64,000 bases of DNA, taken from contig NZ_JANUFD010000003.1 in NCBI RefSeq assembly GCF_024807945.1, positions 450,151 through 514,150 on the forward strand, in the 5' to 3' direction. This stretch comes from Pseudomonas sp. JUb42. Lineage in GTDB: Bacteria > Pseudomonadota > Gammaproteobacteria > Pseudomonadales > Pseudomonadaceae. A program made the translations under genes and the position numbers. Shown here in pieces: positions 41,048 through 51,032 of the stretch (position 1 is the first letter of the stretch; every line of letters starts with the position of its first letter). The notes under the pieces were generated by a model. The model saw only the letters and a list, made by a program, of their open reading frames with translations. It made no database searches and was not told the origin of the DNA.

Positions 41048-42097
41048 ATGCCCCAACCCCGCATGTATAAAGTTGCTCTGAACGGCTACGGCCGGATCGG
41101 TCGTTGCGTCCTGCGTGCGCTCTGTGAGCGAGGGGCGAAGGCCGGGTTTGAAGTGGTTGCGATCAACGACCTGGCTGACATGGCCAGTCTCGAATACCTC
41201 ACGCGCTTTGACTCCACCCATGGCCGGTTTCCCGGCGAAGTGCGGGTCGAAGGCGATTTTCTGCATATCAACGATCACGTCATCAAAGTGTTCCGCAGCG
41301 CGACGCCCGAAGGCATCGACTGGAACGCGCTGGACGTCGATCTGGTGCTGGAATGCTCCGGTGTCTACAACACCCGGGCCGATGGCGAGCGCTTTCTGGC
41401 CGCCCGAGCACCCCGCGTGCTGTTCTCCCAGCCCATGGCCAGCGAAGCTGATGTCGACGCCACCATCGTCTACGGCATCAACCAGCACACCCTGACCGGC
41501 GCCGAGCGTCTGGTTTCCGCCGCATCCTGCACCACCAACTGCAGCGTGCCGTTGCTGGACCTGCTCAACCGCGAGCTGGGCCTGGAATACATCACCATCA
41601 CCACGATTCACTCGGCAATGAACGACCAGCCGGTAATCGACGCCTATCATCATGAAGATCTGCGCCGTACGCGCTCGGCCTTCCAGTCGATCATTCCGGT
41701 GTCCACTGGTCTGGCGCGCGGTATTGAGCGCCTGCTTCCGGAACTTGCCGGGCGAATTCAGGCCAAAGCAGTTCGTGTGCCGACGGTGAACGTGTCGTGC
41801 CTCGATATCACCATGCAAGTCAAACGTGATACCGATGCCGTGGAGATCAACCGGATTTTGCGCGAGGCTGCCACCAGCGGCCCGCTCAAAGGCCTGCTGG
41901 CGTATACCGAACTGCCCCACGCCAGCTGTGACTTCAATCATGACCCTCATTCGGCGATCGTCGATGCGAGTCAGACCCGCGTTTCCGGCCCACGGCTGGT
42001 CAACGTGCTGGCCTGGTTCGACAACGAATGGGGCTTTGCCAATCGAATGCTGGACACCGCGAATCACTATTTGCGTGCCGCCAACTCACAACAGTAA
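41048..42097 (+). CDS. epd: Erythrose-4-phosphate dehydrogenase
   Basis: A 349-residue GAPDH-family NAD enzyme oxidising erythrose 4-phosphate to 4-phosphoerythronate on the route to pyridoxal phosphate. Start ATG 41048 (MPQPRMYKVALNGYGRIGR) is favoured over one 18 bases earlier. Rossmann motif LNGYGRIGRCVLRAL; catalytic Cys in SAASCTTNCSVPLLD with His in TTIHSAMNDQPVID, the Epd-type version of the GAPDH site. Position between tkt and pgk is the typical gammaproteobacterial one. A glycolytic GapA role is less likely. Confidence 0.93.
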   Translation: MPQPRMYKVALNGYGRIGRCVLRALCERGAKAGFEVVAINDLADMASLEYLTRFDSTHGRFPGEVRVEGDFLHINDHVIKVFRSATPEGIDWNALDVDLVLECSGVYNTRADGERFLAARAPRVLFSQPMASEADVDATIVYGINQHTLTGAERLVSAASCTTNCSVPLLDLLNRELGLEYITITTIHSAMNDQPVIDAYHHEDLRRTRSAFQSIIPVSTGLARGIERLLPELAGRIQAKAVRVPTVNVSCLDITMQVKRDTDAVEINRILREAATSGPLKGLLAYTELPHASCDFNHDPHSAIVDASQTRVSGPRLVNVLAWFDNEWGFANRMLDTANHYLRAANSQQ

Positions 42098-42115
42098 AAA
42101 CAGGGACCGCCTCAC

Positions 42116-43279
42116 ATGACCGTGTTGAAGATGACCGACCTTGATCTGCAAGGTAAGCGTGTACTGATCCGCGAAGACCTCAATGTCCCGGTCAAGGACG
42201 GAGCTGTCACCAGCGACGCACGCATTCTTGCCGCGCTGCCGACCATCAAGCTGGCGCTGGAAAAGGGCGCGGCCGTGATGGTCTGCTCGCATCTGGGTCG
42301 CCCGACCGAAGGTGAATTCTCCGCCGAAAACAGCCTCAAGCCGGTTGCCGACTACCTGAGCAAGGCTCTGGGTCGCGAAGTGCCGCTGGTGGCCGACTAC
42401 CTGGGCGGTGTTGACGTCAAGGCCGGCGACATCGTGCTGTTCGAGAACGTGCGCTTCAACAAGGGCGAGAAAAAGAACGCCGACGAGCTGGCGCAGCAAT
42501 ACGCTGCCCTGTGCGACATCTTCGTGATGGACGCCTTTGGCACCGCTCACCGTGCCGAGGGTTCGACCCATGGCGTGGCCAAGTTCGCCAAGGTCGCCGC
42601 GGCGGGTCCCCTGCTGGCTGCTGAACTGGACGCACTGGGCAAGGCTCTGGGTGCGCCGGCCAAGCCAATGGCCGCCATCGTTGCCGGCTCCAAGGTCTCG
42701 ACCAAACTCGACGTCCTCAACAGCCTGAGCGCGATCTGCGATCAGCTGATCGTCGGCGGCGGCATTGCCAACACCTTCCTGGCTGCAGCCGGGCACAAGG
42801 TCGGCAAGTCCCTGTACGAGCCGGACCTGCTGGACACCGCCCGCGCCATCGCCGCCAAGGTCAGCGTGCCATTGCCGACCGACGTGGTTGTCGCCAAGCA
42901 ATTCGCTGAAACCGCCGAAGCCACGGTCAAACTCATCAAAGACGTGGCTGATGACGACATGATCCTCGACATCGGGCCGCAAACCGCTGCGCACTTCGCC
43001 GAACTGCTGAAATCTTCCAAGACTATCCTGTGGAACGGTCCGGTCGGCGTATTCGAGTTCGATCAGTTCGGTAACGGCACCAAGGTTCTGGCCCAGGCCA
43101 TCGCGCAAAGCCCGGCGTTTTCCATTGCTGGTGGTGGTGACACTCTGGCAGCCATCGATAAATATGGCGTTGCCGAGCAAATCTCCTACATTTCCACCGG
43201 TGGCGGCGCATTCCTGGAATTCGTCGAAGGCAAGGTCCTGCCTGCGGTCGAAATGCTGGAACAACGTGCCAAGGCCTGA
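42116..43279 (+). CDS. pgk: Phosphoglycerate kinase
   Basis: A 387-residue two-domain glycolytic kinase interconverting 1,3-bisphosphoglycerate and 3-phosphoglycerate with ATP. N-terminal substrate signature [44 protein letters not shown]-terminal nucleotide site [22 protein letters not shown] and [16 protein letters not shown]. Starts 18 bases after epd, so the two are probably one transcript. Confidence 0.96.
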   Translation: MTVLKMTDLDLQGKRVLIREDLNVPVKDGAVTSDARILAALPTIKLALEKGAAVMVCSHLGRPTEGEFSAENSLKPVADYLSKALGREVPLVADYLGGVDVKAGDIVLFENVRFNKGEKKNADELAQQYAALCDIFVMDAFGTAHRAEGSTHGVAKFAKVAAAGPLLAAELDALGKALGAPAKPMAAIVAGSKVSTKLDVLNSLSAICDQLIVGGGIANTFLAAAGHKVGKSLYEPDLLDTARAIAAKVSVPLPTDVVVAKQFAETAEATVKLIKDVADDDMILDIGPQTAAHFAELLKSSKTILWNGPVGVFEFDQFGNGTKVLAQAIAQSPAFSIAGGGDTLAAIDKYGVAEQISYISTGGGAFLEFVEGKVLPAVEMLEQRAKA

Positions 43280-43307
43280 TCAACGGGCTTTGGGAAAGGG
43301 GATTCAC

Positions 43308-43538
43308 ATGGTCAAGCCGTTACCGCTGCTCATATTCGCTGGTCTGTTGACCGGCTGTGCCAGCGCACCTGAGGCGGATGAAGTTGACCGCAGCGCAGCA
43401 CCCCAGGTGCTCGCCGTGGGCTGCTATCAATCTGCCTGGCAGGCTGAAACCGTACCGGTCCTCTACAAGCGCGGCGGGCCGCAAGCGTGGGATCGTTACG
43501 ATTTCATGCCGGCGGTCGGCCCGGTGGCCTGCCGTTGA
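43308..43538 (+). CDS. Small putative lipoprotein
   Basis: 76 residues from ATG 43308, preceded by GGGAAAGGGG. The N terminus MVKPLPLLIFAGLLTGCASA is a lipoprotein signal with lipobox LLTGC. The mature part has two further cysteines (VGCYQSAW, VGPVACR) that could form a disulfide. No family is recognised. First of three lipoprotein genes between pgk and fba. Confidence 0.75.
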   Translation: MVKPLPLLIFAGLLTGCASAPEADEVDRSAAPQVLAVGCYQSAWQAETVPVLYKRGGPQAWDRYDFMPAVGPVACR

Positions 43539-43627
43539 GTCGGCCTGGCTGAGTAGCGGAGCAACATCTGCGGGGCGCAGTGGTCACTACTGGGTAAGTA
43601 TCTTTTTCGCAAGGAAGGAGCTTCACC

Positions 43628-43822
43628 ATGAAAGTAGCTGCCCTGGCCCTGTTCAGTTGTCTGGTGTTGGCGGGTTGTACCGGTTCCGGTGCCCACACCA
43701 AAGCGTGTGAAGTGTTGAGTCCGGCGTCCGTGGATGTGCCGACGACCCAGAACGATCAACGGGTCGAAGCGCATGTCACGGGTGAGCCGTCCGGTAAGCC
43801 AAACGAACAGAATTGCCCCTGA
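43628..43822 (+). CDS. Small putative lipoprotein
   Basis: 64 residues. AAGGAGCTTCACC places a strong ribosome site before the ATG. Signal MKVAALALFSCLVLAGCTG with lipobox LVLAGC; the mature 48 residues are polar with two cysteines (KACEVL and NEQNCP), possibly one disulfide. No recognisable domain. Confidence 0.75.
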   Translation: MKVAALALFSCLVLAGCTGSGAHTKACEVLSPASVDVPTTQNDQRVEAHVTGEPSGKPNEQNCP

Positions 43823-43876
43823 AGTATCGAGGCAACCGGCACGGGCCGGGCATCGCGGGGCAAGCCAGGAGATTCA

Positions 43877-44206
43877 ATGAAAGGCTTGATTGCCCTCGTG
43901 GTATTTGCGGTGCTCGGCGGTTGCGCCAACCTGCAAGGGACACAACCAGCCACTACGGCCTGGACCCATTGGGTCTGTGACAGCAAGGCCGAAGTCTACT
44001 GGCGCTACACTAATCCGGGTAAAACCGGAGTTGAAGCGCGTTTGAACCAGAGCGAGCAGGTTTTCCCGCTCAAGGTTGTGCCCGGTTCTTCCGGTTCGCT
44101 GTTCAGTAACGGCGTGCTGGCGTTTCACGTAAATGGTGATGAAGGCCTGGTTTACTGGGAAGCCACCAATGATTTGATCGGTCGCGGTTGCAAGGCAGCC
44201 GGCTGA
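43877..44206 (+). CDS. Putative lipoprotein of the MliC (lysozyme inhibitor) type
   Basis: 109 residues with lipobox FAVLGGC and ribosome site AGGAG. The mature part has the small beta-barrel pattern of MliC: WVCDSKAEVYWRYTN, LPLKVVPGSSGSLFSNGVLAFH-like segments (FPLKVVPGSSGSLFSNGV), LVYWEATNDLIGRGCKAAG, with two cysteines near the ends for the conserved disulfide. MliC inhibits c-type lysozymes from the envelope. The call rests on pattern and length; individual inhibitory residues were not verified. Confidence 0.65.
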   Translation: MKGLIALVVFAVLGGCANLQGTQPATTAWTHWVCDSKAEVYWRYTNPGKTGVEARLNQSEQVFPLKVVPGSSGSLFSNGVLAFHVNGDEGLVYWEATNDLIGRGCKAAG

Positions 44207-44305
44207 TCGACCTGCCCGACCACGGTCGATGCAGATAACTTGAATAGCAGCCGCCGCTCCGGCAGGCTTGCACGATTAACGACCCTACCGGGAGAGATAC
44301 AGACA

Positions 44306-45370
44306 ATGGCACTTATCAGCATGCGCCAGATGTTGGACCACGCAGCCGAGTTCGGTTACGGCGTCCCAGCTTTCAACGTGAACAACCTGGAACAGATGCG
44401 CGCCATTATGGAAGCGGCTGACAAGACCGATTCCCCGGTGATCGTCCAGGCTTCGGCCGGTGCGCGCAAATACGCTGGCGCCCCGTTCCTGCGTCACCTG
44501 ATCCTGGCCGCCATTGAAGAATTCCCGCACATCCCGGTGGTCATGCACCAGGACCACGGCACCAGCCCTGACATCTGCCAGCGTTCGATCCAGTTGGGCT
44601 TCAGCTCGGTGATGATGGACGGTTCCCTGGGTGTCGACGGCAAGACGCCGACCACCTACGAATACAACATCGACGTCACCAGCCGCGTAGTGGCTTTCGC
44701 CCACGCCTGTGGCGTTTCGGTTGAAGGCGAACTAGGTGTTCTGGGTTCGCTGGAAACCGGTATGGCCGGTGAAGAAGACGGCGTTGGCGCCGAAGGCATT
44801 CTGGACCACAGCCAGATGCTGACCGATCCGGAAGAAGCCGCTGACTTCGTTAAGCGCACCCAGGTCGATGCCCTGGCCATCGCCATTGGCACCAGCCACG
44901 GCGCTTACAAGTTCACCAAGCCGCCTACCGGCGACATCCTGGCGATCGAGCGCATCAAAGAGATCCACAAACGCATCCCTAACACCCACCTGGTGATGCA
45001 CGGCTCGTCTTCGGTCCCGCAAGAGTGGCTGAAAATCATCAACGAGTACGGCGGCGACATCAAGGAAACCTACGGCGTACCGGTCGAGGAAATCGTTGAA
45101 GGCATCAAGCACGGCGTGCGCAAGGTCAACATCGACACCGACCTGCGCCTGGCGTCTACCGGTGCCATCCGCGAATTCATGGCCAAGAACCCGAGCGAGT
45201 TCGACCCGCGCAAATACCTGGCCAAGACCGTCTCGGCCATGCGCGACGTTTGCATCGCCCGCTACGAAGCTTTCGGCACCGCTGGCAATGCCTCGAAGAT
45301 CAAGCCGATCTCCCTGGATCACATGTTCGAGCGTTACGCCAAAGGCGAGCTGGATGCCAAGATCAACTGA
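44306..45370 (+). CDS. fba: Class II fructose-1,6-bisphosphate aldolase
   Basis: A 354-residue zinc aldolase splitting fructose 1,6-bisphosphate to two triose phosphates. ATG 44306 ([20 protein letters not shown]) follows GGGAGAG; a longer frame adds 22 residues and is rejected. Zinc and active-site motifs: [61 protein letters not shown] and [14 protein letters not shown]. Last gene of the tkt-fba block and closed by a good terminator. Confidence 0.96.
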   Translation: MALISMRQMLDHAAEFGYGVPAFNVNNLEQMRAIMEAADKTDSPVIVQASAGARKYAGAPFLRHLILAAIEEFPHIPVVMHQDHGTSPDICQRSIQLGFSSVMMDGSLGVDGKTPTTYEYNIDVTSRVVAFAHACGVSVEGELGVLGSLETGMAGEEDGVGAEGILDHSQMLTDPEEAADFVKRTQVDALAIAIGTSHGAYKFTKPPTGDILAIERIKEIHKRIPNTHLVMHGSSSVPQEWLKIINEYGGDIKETYGVPVEEIVEGIKHGVRKVNIDTDLRLASTGAIREFMAKNPSEFDPRKYLAKTVSAMRDVCIARYEAFGTAGNASKIKPISLDHMFERYAKGELDAKIN

Positions 45371-45417
45371 GTGATGGTTGATTGGATTGTATGAGCTGAA
45401 GTCGGGCTCTTTGAAAG

Positions 45418-45448
45418 GCCGATGTCGGGTACCGACATCGGCTTTTTT
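45418..45448 (+). terminator. Rho-independent terminator after fba
   Basis: An 11-bp stem GCCGATGTCGG / CCGACATCGGC (45418-45428, 45432-45442), loop GTA, then six T. It separates fba from the convergent RHS gene that stops 15 bases further on, and marks the left edge of the AT-rich segment. Confidence 0.94.
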
Positions 45449-45463
45449 ATGCGGGATGACTCA

Positions 45464-48361
45464 TCAGAAGAGTTTCAAGCTTCGCCTGATGTGCTTCACT
45501 AGCCCCCAGCTAGTGCCGCTGATTGTTCCTCGGCAGTAATTATTTACTATTCGATCATAGTGAAATCCCTCTTTCTCAAGGGTATTCAACAGGTCGCTGA
45601 GGCGCATATCGCCCAGGGGACGCAATATATCTGCACCGGTTCCTTGAGCAATATCTGCCAACTCGAATCGAAAGTTTGCACTCAGGCTCCCCGATCTAAT
45701 ATGTTCTGCAATTGAAAACTCTTCGAGAACGTAATCAGGAATTGCGGTATCTCCTGCTTTGTATCTGTAAGGGGTGCGGGCCTGGATACGTTGCGACCAA
45801 GTGGTCTTGAAATCAGTCGCCGTTGTACCCAATCCTGAGCGGAACTGCATTTCGGTGTTGGGTAGAGGATTCAAATAGTGTCCTTTCCGGGCTATAGCAT
45901 GGGCGTCAATAAACAAAACACGGCTATCTAGACCCCCGCTGTAGATTTCAGCGGCTGCTTGCATTCGCTGATTGCCTGCCACCATATGCACGTCAAAAGA
46001 ACCCAGGTTTCTCGCCGGTATGGTGCCTCTTCTCTGGACCATCCGCGTAGCAACCGCGTTTTCTGCGCGCCATCCCGAACTGCCGAATTGGCGACCTGCA
46101 CTAACGGCACCCAGTCCAGCGAGTTTTGCCCCAAACATACCAACACCTGCGCTGGCAAGGCCAGTGCCCAGGGAGGCCCATCCAAGCCCGGTCGACAATT
46201 GCGGATTATTTTGCGCCGTGGCAGCGGCCGCAATACCAAATCCTGCCGATACTATGGCAATACCCGTTGCCGCTACTGCCCACCCAACTGATGCGCCTCC
46301 TGTTAGAGGAGCGAGTGCAATGCCGATGGCGCCCTCAAAGACGGCGCGTACAACCGGGCTATTTAATGCAGGTTCGTTCACGCGACTGTACCTGTTTCCG
46401 ATCTCGACATGCCCGTCAGGATCATGGAAATTGATAGGGTCGGCACAATAGCTATAACCGTTGGCGCCGCCTTCGCCGAATGGGCTCAAGCTGTCCGGTA
46501 TGTGGAATCGCTGAATGGTCGTGTCATAAGCTCGGTAACCGTTACCAAGATGATAGAGGCCTGTTACCCGATCAATGGGTTCACCGTTGTAACCCAACCA
46601 GTTTTTTGTTTCCCAGTTATCTGGGCGATAGCCGAAGGGGGTGTAGGAAAAGAACGTAGTTGATTTATTTGCAGGATCATAGCTGGCTATCAAAGAGCCG
46701 TGCATGTCCTGAAGTTCAAAGCTATAGCTGGTTGTTTTGGCCAAAATTTGCTGTTGAACTTTGCAGCTACGATTATTATTCAAGAGGACCAGCGTGCGGA
46801 ATTCGCTAGCGTCGCCGAATTCTATCAGCCCATCTCGCGCATACTGCTTATCATCTCGATAATAAAACATCTCATAGTACTCGAAGCCATAGCATTCTGC
46901 TTGTTGTCCATAGGAGTTGTAGAGATATTCGTATGTGTTTTTGGTTGTATTATAAATAATTTGGCTCAGCCTGCCAGTGCTATTGTAGGATAAGGTATAG
47001 TTTTGAGCGCTTTCGCTCATGCGGCCTTGATCATCGTAGGTGTAGCTCATGGGGGCATAGGCTTTATCTGTATGAGTAATTGACTGGAGTTGCGTTTTGT
47101 CTGTTGCAGAATAGTTGTACGTCGCCGTGTCGCTGTTGGATCCTGAAACGCTGACACAGGTAGTAATGTTGCCTAACATGTCGTAGGTAAATGACTGTTT
47201 TTCCAGCGCCTTGTTCGCATGGTCAACCGGTTTCTGCTCGCCAGTGCATTCGTAGGTCTTCAACTGCCCTAATGGCGTATAGGAGAATTTCTCCTGACGC
47301 AGTTCTTTTGTGCCCTGCAGGAGCTGACTGCTCACCAGGCGGTCTTGCTCATAGGTATTTTTGAGTGTCAGTTTTGCAAAGTCTTTACTTTCAAAGCGGC
47401 GTTCAGTTTCTCGGCTCTGGCTGTCATAGCTGTAATTGGTTGTCACGCATTGCCCGCTCGAAATCGCGGTAACCGCTTCGCTACCCAATCGCCCCCAGCC
47501 ATCATAAGTCAGGGTGGTTGTAACTTTGTTGCTGGTGGTGCTTTTCAATCGGCCCAGCTCGTCATAACTGAAAGAGGTCTTGTTGCCGAAATCATCAATC
47601 CATTCCAACTGCAGGCCGCGCACGGAATAGGACGTACTTGTCGATGTAGTTTTCTGCATATAGCTTACGTTGGATTGTGTTGCTGCTCCTGTAAATTGAT
47701 TGTAAGTTGTGCTGGTAGTAGTTACCACTGAAGGATCTACAATTTTTATGGGGGCGATCTGACTCTTGCCCCAACTACTGCTACCTGTGTAGACATATTT
47801 TTGAGTGCGTCCTCCAATATTAGTTTCAGTAATCCGTCCCAATCCATCCACTTTACGCTTTCCAACTTCATAAGCGGCCGAGTCCCTTTCACTTTTCACC
47901 GTCGCTCTGTTAGCGACGGGTAGTCGCGTGTGAGATGGATATTCATTTGTAGTCGTCAGGTCACCTTGCTGAATACTAGCAGTACGGTCAAAAGCGTCAT
48001 AGCTGTACTGTATCGAAGAACCATTGGCCGGGGTCACTTTACTTAGCCGGCCGGTTGCGTCATAGGTATAGTTTTCTATTTCATTGTCCAGCCCGTTGGC
48101 ATTGACATAAGCCCGCGATTCTATTTTTCCTTGCGCGTCATAGTGGATTTTTATTTTTTCACTGACGTTTTTCCCGTACTCACTCCACTGATAAATATTT
48201 CTATTGAGTGCGTCATATTGGAAGCACCGGGCCTCGCCATTAACAATCTGCTGTTTTGATATGTTGCCCCAATTGTCATATGTCGTAACCCGTTCGATGG
48301 CGAAAAGCTGAGTTTCATCGTATTTGTAATCGTATTCAATCGTTTTGACTTCCCTGTCCAA
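45464..48361 (-). pseudogene. RHS/YD-repeat protein, C-terminal part of a frameshifted gene
   Basis: This frame of 965 codons starts only at a TTG and carries the bulk of an RHS protein: many YD repeats (YTYDATGRLSKVTP, FSYDELGRLKSTTS, YTYDDQGRMSES), the RHS core (YNGEPIDRVTGLYHLGNGYRAYD, FHIPDSLSPFGEGGANGYSY) and the core-end motif DPDGHVE at 647-653. The last ~310 residues are the variable tip: a hydrophobic Gly/Ala stretch, then a region with VLFIDAHAIARKG and NNYCRGTISGT that I cannot assign; a Stv-type adhesin-like domain is a weak possibility. The frame joins the middle fragment if one A is restored in the run at 48397-48402 (reads GKKTWLTLSETIYDTLDRE). No immunity-like gene follows before fba. 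Confidence 0.85.
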
Positions 48362-48387
48362 GGTGTCGTAGATGGTTTCAGAGAGTG

Positions 48388-49017
48388 TCAGCCATGTTTT
48401 TTACCGGGGAGCTGGATATCGCTTGCGACTTGCCTGCCGAAGTAATCAAAGCGACTCCGTGATATTTCACCACTGGGCAAACGCTGAATTACGCAGGGTT
48501 GAGCACTTTCTTGGGTGTACTCAAATTGGATTTCTTCAGTAGTTGCCTCTCCTACTTGAGTTCGCGCCTGTTTCAGGAGTCGACCGGAATTATCGTAAGT
48601 ATATTGGGTGCGAAGACCGCTAATATCAGTTGTTTCAATCAGCGTGCCGGAACGGAATTCAAGAATACTTACGCTGGTATCGGTAGTTTTTTCCGGAGAG
48701 ATCGTGGTGGTCTCTGTGGTCAGTAAGCCGTCTGCCAGTGTGTATTTAAACTCTGTGGTTTGCTTGGATAACTCAATGTCTGTTCCTGCGCTATTGATAA
48801 ATTTCTGGCTTAGGGATTTTACCCGGCCGTGTGCGCTATCTTTGGTATCCAGGTAGTACTCCGTTGTTTCAACGGCAATAGCACCGGAGCCGGGTTTCAG
48901 CTTGATAAGGTCATCACTAACCGGGTCGATGAGTGTTAATTTTACCGAAGGTTTGACTGCAGGGCCTGCAATATCAGCGTTGCTTGCGGGGACGCTTGAG
49001 TAGCCGAAAAGGTCCAT
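48388..49017 (-). pseudogene. RHS/YD-repeat protein, middle fragment
   Basis: 209 codons (YTYDNSGRLLKQARTQ, FDYFGRQVASDIQLPGKK), continuous with both neighbours after single-base repair. Its apparent ATG is produced by the upstream frameshift: the preceding frame ends WTFSATQAS while this one begins FGYSSVPASN, and adding one T to the run of four at 49007-49010 gives WTFFGYSSVPASN. It ends in GKKHG and a TGA, 27 bases before the next fragment's TTG. It is unlikely to be translated as a separate protein. Confidence 0.8.
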
Positions 49018-50660
49018 TGAAGGTCGATGCGTTTACTGTCCTTCAATGTGTATATTTTCTCGGATTCTACGTACACTTTGAAAAAATTTGAGTCCCCCGG
49101 ACAAGTAATATCGATGGGCAGATTATATTTTTTCTTGCCGTCGGACGTCGGGAACGGTTTAAGCTGGGTGGCAATGTCTTGTACGGTGCCCCACGTTAAA
49201 CCCTTACTATTGAAAGCATTATTGAGCCAGCCGATAGGATTCATGTAGTCACCTATCCAACCGAGTACTCCGATTGGCCCCTGCACGCTGTTCTTTCTAT
49301 AGCTGCGCTCGACAATATCTTCTTCCTTAGGGGCTCCTCGATAATAAGTCCACTCGGTAGTGACGCCATTCTCGGTTTTGCTGATCAAATTGCCTGCAGT
49401 GTCGAAGGCAGCGACAGTGATGTCTTGTATGTCCTTGTCTTGACCCTTTATCTTACAAGTCTTGGTCGTCTTTTTGTTCAGGGTTTTTGATGGGCTGTCA
49501 TATGTGTAGGTGGTACGATATTCCTCGCTATAATCACCTTGGAATTTCTCGGTAATGAGCAAATTTCCGCTATTGTCGAACGTATACTCGTTTTTCAGAC
49601 TGGTGGTGCCAGATATATTTTGGATCTGGATGGTTTTCTTGCCATCTTTTAACTTCTCATACGTATAAAGTTCGGTATATTTTTCGCAGTTTGGGGCGGT
49701 AAGGCTATACTCCAGTACTTGTTTTTTGGTGTTGTATTTTATAGTTTTTATAATATTTGTTGAGGTTTTTATTTCGATTGGATTACAGTCTTTATCGTAG
49801 GTGTAGCTTGTGGAGCACCCGTCCGCTGATGTAGTGGATTTTGCGATTTTTTTGTTTGAGAATTCAAGTGTGGTTGTTTGTTTGTACGTGGTTGCAGGGT
49901 GAAGTGTCAGAGTGATTGTTTTGGGAAAGATAGATGTTTCGGTTTCGCCATCTATGGGCCATGACGAGCTGAATAACTCACCGCTGCTGTCCCAAACCGA
50001 AGTGATAAAGGGAGACCGTTCTACTCCCGGTAATAATGCCCATTTAATATTGAGGGTGTGCCCGAACTCGTTCAGTATTTTGGTGGGTAGAAAATAATCA
50101 AATCTTAGTGCTCCTGATATGCCCGCGACGAACTCAAGGTCGAAGTAGTCAATCGGTTCCAGTATTTCAGTTGTGCCGTTGTTTTTTACTATTTTTATCG
50201 CTTTAAGGAGGTTTTTTTCATGGATGGTAATTACTTTGACGGTTGGGTTAATAAAAAATGTACCTGGTCTTGTATCTGTGTAGATAACTTCGCCGGTTGA
50301 CAAGTGCAGCGTTAAAGGAGCGGGTTCGCCAGCACGCAATGTTCGGGCTGTTATCATCTCGCCGTTAAATGATTCTGTGTATGATACCTGCTCTATTTTT
50401 TCGCAGTAGGTGATGTTTGCAGTGCAGAGCGGGGCTTTGGAGTCTGTCGGAAAAAATACTTCCAGGTCTAACGTAGGGCCGCTGCCTATGTTGCCCGTTA
50501 GTGTTGTGGTTGGCAGGGTTGGGGTAAAAAATCCAGAATCCAAGGCGATCGAATTAGTATGTGTAGATATGGTAGGGAGGGGCTTGTCAGCGATGAGTGG
50601 ATAGTCAGTGTTTCCGAGTAGAAACTTTATCGTTTCGGCCGCTGAAAGATCAATTACCAT
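48942..50660 (-). pseudogene. RHS/YD-repeat protein, N-terminal part of a frameshifted gene
   Basis: 572 codons from ATG 50658-50660 (MVIDLSAAETIKFLLGNTDY). No signal peptide is seen. The first 200 residues are a beta-rich region without clear family; YD-type repeats follow (YTYDKDCNPIEI, YTFDNSGNLLITEK, FDTAGNLISKTENGVTTEWTYYRG). It ends prematurely at 48942 after LQWTFSATQAS. With the two downstream frames it forms one coding region of about 1,730 codons, a usual RHS size. Codons are markedly AT-richer than in flanking genes. The gene overlaps the end of a 53-codon ORF (ATGGTAA). Confidence 0.8.
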
Positions 50661-50815
50661 ATTTTTTCATAGACAGTATTGTAGAGGGTTGCCTTTTTGG
50701 CATCCACATCGACGCTTTGTAGGTCTCCTTGGTCCAGGATGTGGTTTTTGCTGTTAATCCTAAGGGGCAACCCCTTGGGCATTAAACTCAATTTTTGAAT
50801 CAGTGAGCTGTCCAT
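50654..50815 (-). CDS. 53-residue hypothetical protein upstream of the RHS gene
   Basis: ATG 50813-50815 opens a frame of 53 codons (MDSSLIQKLSLMPKGLPLRI ... TLYNTVYEKIW) preceded by AGGAG eight bases away, a better spacing than for the ATG two codons earlier. The RHS ATG lies inside its end (ATGGTAA), so the two are translationally coupled. No domain or membrane segment is visible. It could be an accessory or chaperone-like leader of the RHS protein. Composition matches the island. Confidence 0.55.
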   Translation of the reverse strand: MDSSLIQKLSLMPKGLPLRINSKNHILDQGDLQSVDVDAKKATLYNTVYEKIW

Positions 50816-51032
50816 TCTCATTTCTCCTGGTATCTGGAGACTGAAAAGTGAGTTCTATGTGTCAGTTTCCAGGTACTAATGATGGTTGTCGGGCGGTACG
50901 TCATTCCATGAAGTTAAGCGTAGCGCTTTTGTATGGGCTGTCTACTGTCTGTTTTTCTTACAGCGAGAACATTCAAAATATAGGCGCTTTATGGGGCTCC
51001 TATATTTATCTTCGCGATATATTAACCGTCTT
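50816..51032. other. Gap between the RHS operon and cdhB
   Basis: 217 AT-rich bases. No promoter is clear enough to report. The change from AT-rich to GC-rich sequence falls near 51050, close to the cdhB stop, and probably marks the right edge of the island. No direct repeats, tRNA or integrase accompany it. Confidence 0.4.
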
